Shown here in pieces: positions 20,181-21,578 of a DNA stretch of 21,578 bases. Position numbers and translations under genes: made by a program. Numbering within the stretch: the first letter of the stretch is position 1; each line of letters begins with the position of its first letter. The notes below the pieces were generated by a model. That model was not told the DNA's origin. It saw only the letters and a program-made list of their open reading frames with translations, and searched no databases. This DNA is from Physocladia obscura. Lineage: Eukaryota > Chytridiomycota > Chytridiomycetes > Chytridiales > Chytriomycetaceae. Location of the stretch: the NCBI GenBank assembly GCA_027596945.1, contig JADGJH010000306.1:1-21578 (forward strand). Direction: 5' to 3'.

Positions 20181-21578
20181 TCACTGCATCTCACAATAAG
20201 GTTGGGCAAAACGCAGGCAGACAGGGATGTTGCCAAGACACCCAACCAAGCTTGTGAGGTATGTCCAACCAGGATCCAAGAGAGGAGAGCGCAGCCTGGC
20301 TGCCAGGCTAGCGCGTTGTTCAATATCCAGTCAGAGGTAAGTCAGGTATGCGTCAGACGCCCATTGTCCCAGTGCTTGAATTTTGTATTTGGTGTATCCC
20401 AGATTTGCTGCTGCAGTTGCACCCCCAATGTGAAAGCTGTGTCCTACATAGTGGTTGGGGTTTTCTCCAATGGCAGGGAGAAGCGAACGGATCAAGTTAA
20501 TAAGAAAGTCATGCAAGAAGGGACTACCAGAAGGGAGTGAAAAGAGGGGGGCATTTGGTGCCATGGAAAAGCTGGTGAAGAGCTTGAAGAGGAGTGGTGC
20601 AACAGGCTGGGTCAGTGGCAAGTCCAATAGTGAGGGTGACCCCTTTGCAGAAGGGATCAGTCTTGGAGCTTGATATGGCAAGTTCAACAAGGCGCGGCTT
20701 GCTGGTGACCAGGAAGAAGTGGACGGCTCCACGGAAAATCTGCCAGGTGGGGTACATGAAGGGTGTGTAGCTGTTGAAGGGGAATTCTCCAGAACAAAGG
20801 AAGGCAAAGAAGACTGTGGTCCAGGCAGCGGTGGCAATGACTGCTGAGTCTGGGTTGCTGGAGTCAAGGAGGGGGATAAGCTGAGAGAGAATATTGTAGG
20901 AGATAGGGAGGTGTGGTTTTGCATTGAGGTGGCAATGGGAATGTGAGATACCCCGGAGAACACGGTGGAGAAGTGGGGGTCCAGAGACAAAGATGCTGGG
21001 GTATCCTTTGTCAAGGTGGAGGGAGGATACTGCAGAAAGGTATTGTTTGATGGTTTTGGGGTTGACCTGTTGTGCAAGAGCGGCTGACCAGCTGCAGAGG
21101 GTGATCTTGGTTGCCAGGAGGGGGTTGCCGTCTGAGTGAAGTAGTTGGCAAGTGTGGCAGAAGTCCAAGAATTGTTGTTGGGCAGAACAGTAGTTGCGGC
21201 AGGTTGAAGCTGTGATTCCATGGAAGAGGTAACATGCCACTTCTTGTGGAAGGTGCCAGTGGGAAGTGTACCAGGCAGGGTCAGGCTGAGGGAGGCCTTG
21301 GGTGCAAGCTGCCTGAATTGCTGCATATTGAAACGGGAAAGGGCATCAGCAACAGAGTTAGTATGGGTTGAGGTCCATTCAGAGCAGATGAAAAAGGAAT
21401 GGGTTGCAGAAAGGAGAGAGAGGAGGTGGAGCAGGTGTTAATGGGAAGGAGAGGTGCAACATGGGGCACTGTTAATCCAGTGATGGACGGCGTTGTTGTT
21501 GCAGAAAATCCAAATCCTTAGAGACCTCCAGCAGGGACCAAAAATTGCTGCACGGTAAAGAGCTTGGCCCATTGAATA
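20181..21578 (-). mobile_element. DIRS/Ngaro-like tyrosine-recombinase retroelement, degenerate, runs off window
   Basis: Read on the minus strand from the window end: an RNase H-type tail (IWIFCNNNAVHHWINS at about 21515-21465, then EWTSTHTNSVADALSRFN near 21375-21325, the NxxADALSRF signature common before the recombinase in DIRS-type elements), a TAA break near 21440, a frameshift after RQLAPKAS, then a tyrosine recombinase. Its N-terminal part is EVACYLFHGITASTCRNYCS and IKQYLSAVSSLHLDKGYPS. The catalytic part includes FFAFLCSGEF, the ISSSKTD strand, a frameshift at a C6 run (20546-20551), GHSFHIGGATAAANLG and LGQWASDAYLTYL, then TGA at 20333-20331, after which the frame stays open to 20183-20181. 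The HxxR box reads HSFH, so the second catalytic Arg is gone. The element is inactive. Its reverse transcriptase would lie beyond 21578. Confidence 0.8.
20289..20314. repeat. GC-rich near-perfect palindrome
   Basis: GCGC-AGCCTGGC-T-GCCAGGCT-A-GCGC: twelve paired bases per arm, a single central T and one extra A in the right arm. It lies in the 3' part of the recombinase frame, just after the TGA at 20331-20333 in the element's sense, and may be a structural or strand-transfer feature. Confidence 0.65.

Noticed and set aside
20331..21240. A Ser/Pro/Thr-rich 331-codon protein on the minus strand.
   Set aside because: Over 20560-21240 it is the wrong frame of the recombinase; only its last 75 or so residues and its first dozen are in the real frames.
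1..21578. CRISPR arrays, rRNA, functional tRNA, bacterial promoters or Shine-Dalgarno sites.
   Set aside because: None seen; the gene structure is clearly eukaryotic.

Overview
This is a eukaryotic nuclear window with small, spliced, protein-coding genes separated by AT-rich, gene-poor stretches. Almost every gene I could model has short GT-AG introns (about 43-90 bases) with recognisable acceptors. Several clues point to a zoosporic (flagellated, chytrid-like) early-diverging fungus. There is a fungal-style type I metacaspase with a WW-like N-terminus, a HET-domain (fungal heterokaryon-incompatibility) relic, a DIRS/Ngaro-like tyrosine-recombinase retroelement, and a CFAP119/CCDC189-like gene, a family known from motile cilia and flagella. 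The lineage is an inference; the gene content is read from the sequence.

Layout. 1-1547: AT-rich, with a small degenerate minisatellite and no firm gene. 1548-2415 (-): a four-exon gene I do not recognise. 3112-4547 (+): metacaspase MCA1, four exons. 4634-5722 (+): prohibitin PHB1, five exons, 86 bases downstream. 5886-6098 (-): 3' exon or remnant of an unknown gene. 6258-7008 (+): a decayed coding region. 8025-8691 (+): a candidate PEX11-like peroxisome gene with an uncertain 5' end. 9111-10367 (-): CFAP119-like, seven exons. 10694-13571 (-): SCYL2/CVAK104-like pseudokinase, seven exons, with AP2/clathrin-type motifs at its C-terminus. 13572-16076: gene-poor, with decayed coding fragments. 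16077-19412 (+): a HET-domain gene broken by frameshifts and in-frame stops. 20181-21578 (-, running off the window): RNase H end plus tyrosine recombinase of a degenerate DIRS/Ngaro-like element.

The most striking large-scale pattern is a mosaic of CpG-normal gene islands and long tracts with no CpG at all (1-667, 6700-7749, 14277-15070, 19221-20211). In the decayed sequences, lost catalytic residues and new stop codons often sit where a CpG would be expected to have become TpG or CpA. This fits CpG methylation and deamination, or a RIP-like process. The intact genes do not form an operon-like pathway. They are a mix of housekeeping (PHB1, SCYL2, possibly PEX11), death/proteostasis (MCA1) and flagellar (CFAP119) genes, beside a decaying selfish and allorecognition-type segment on the right.
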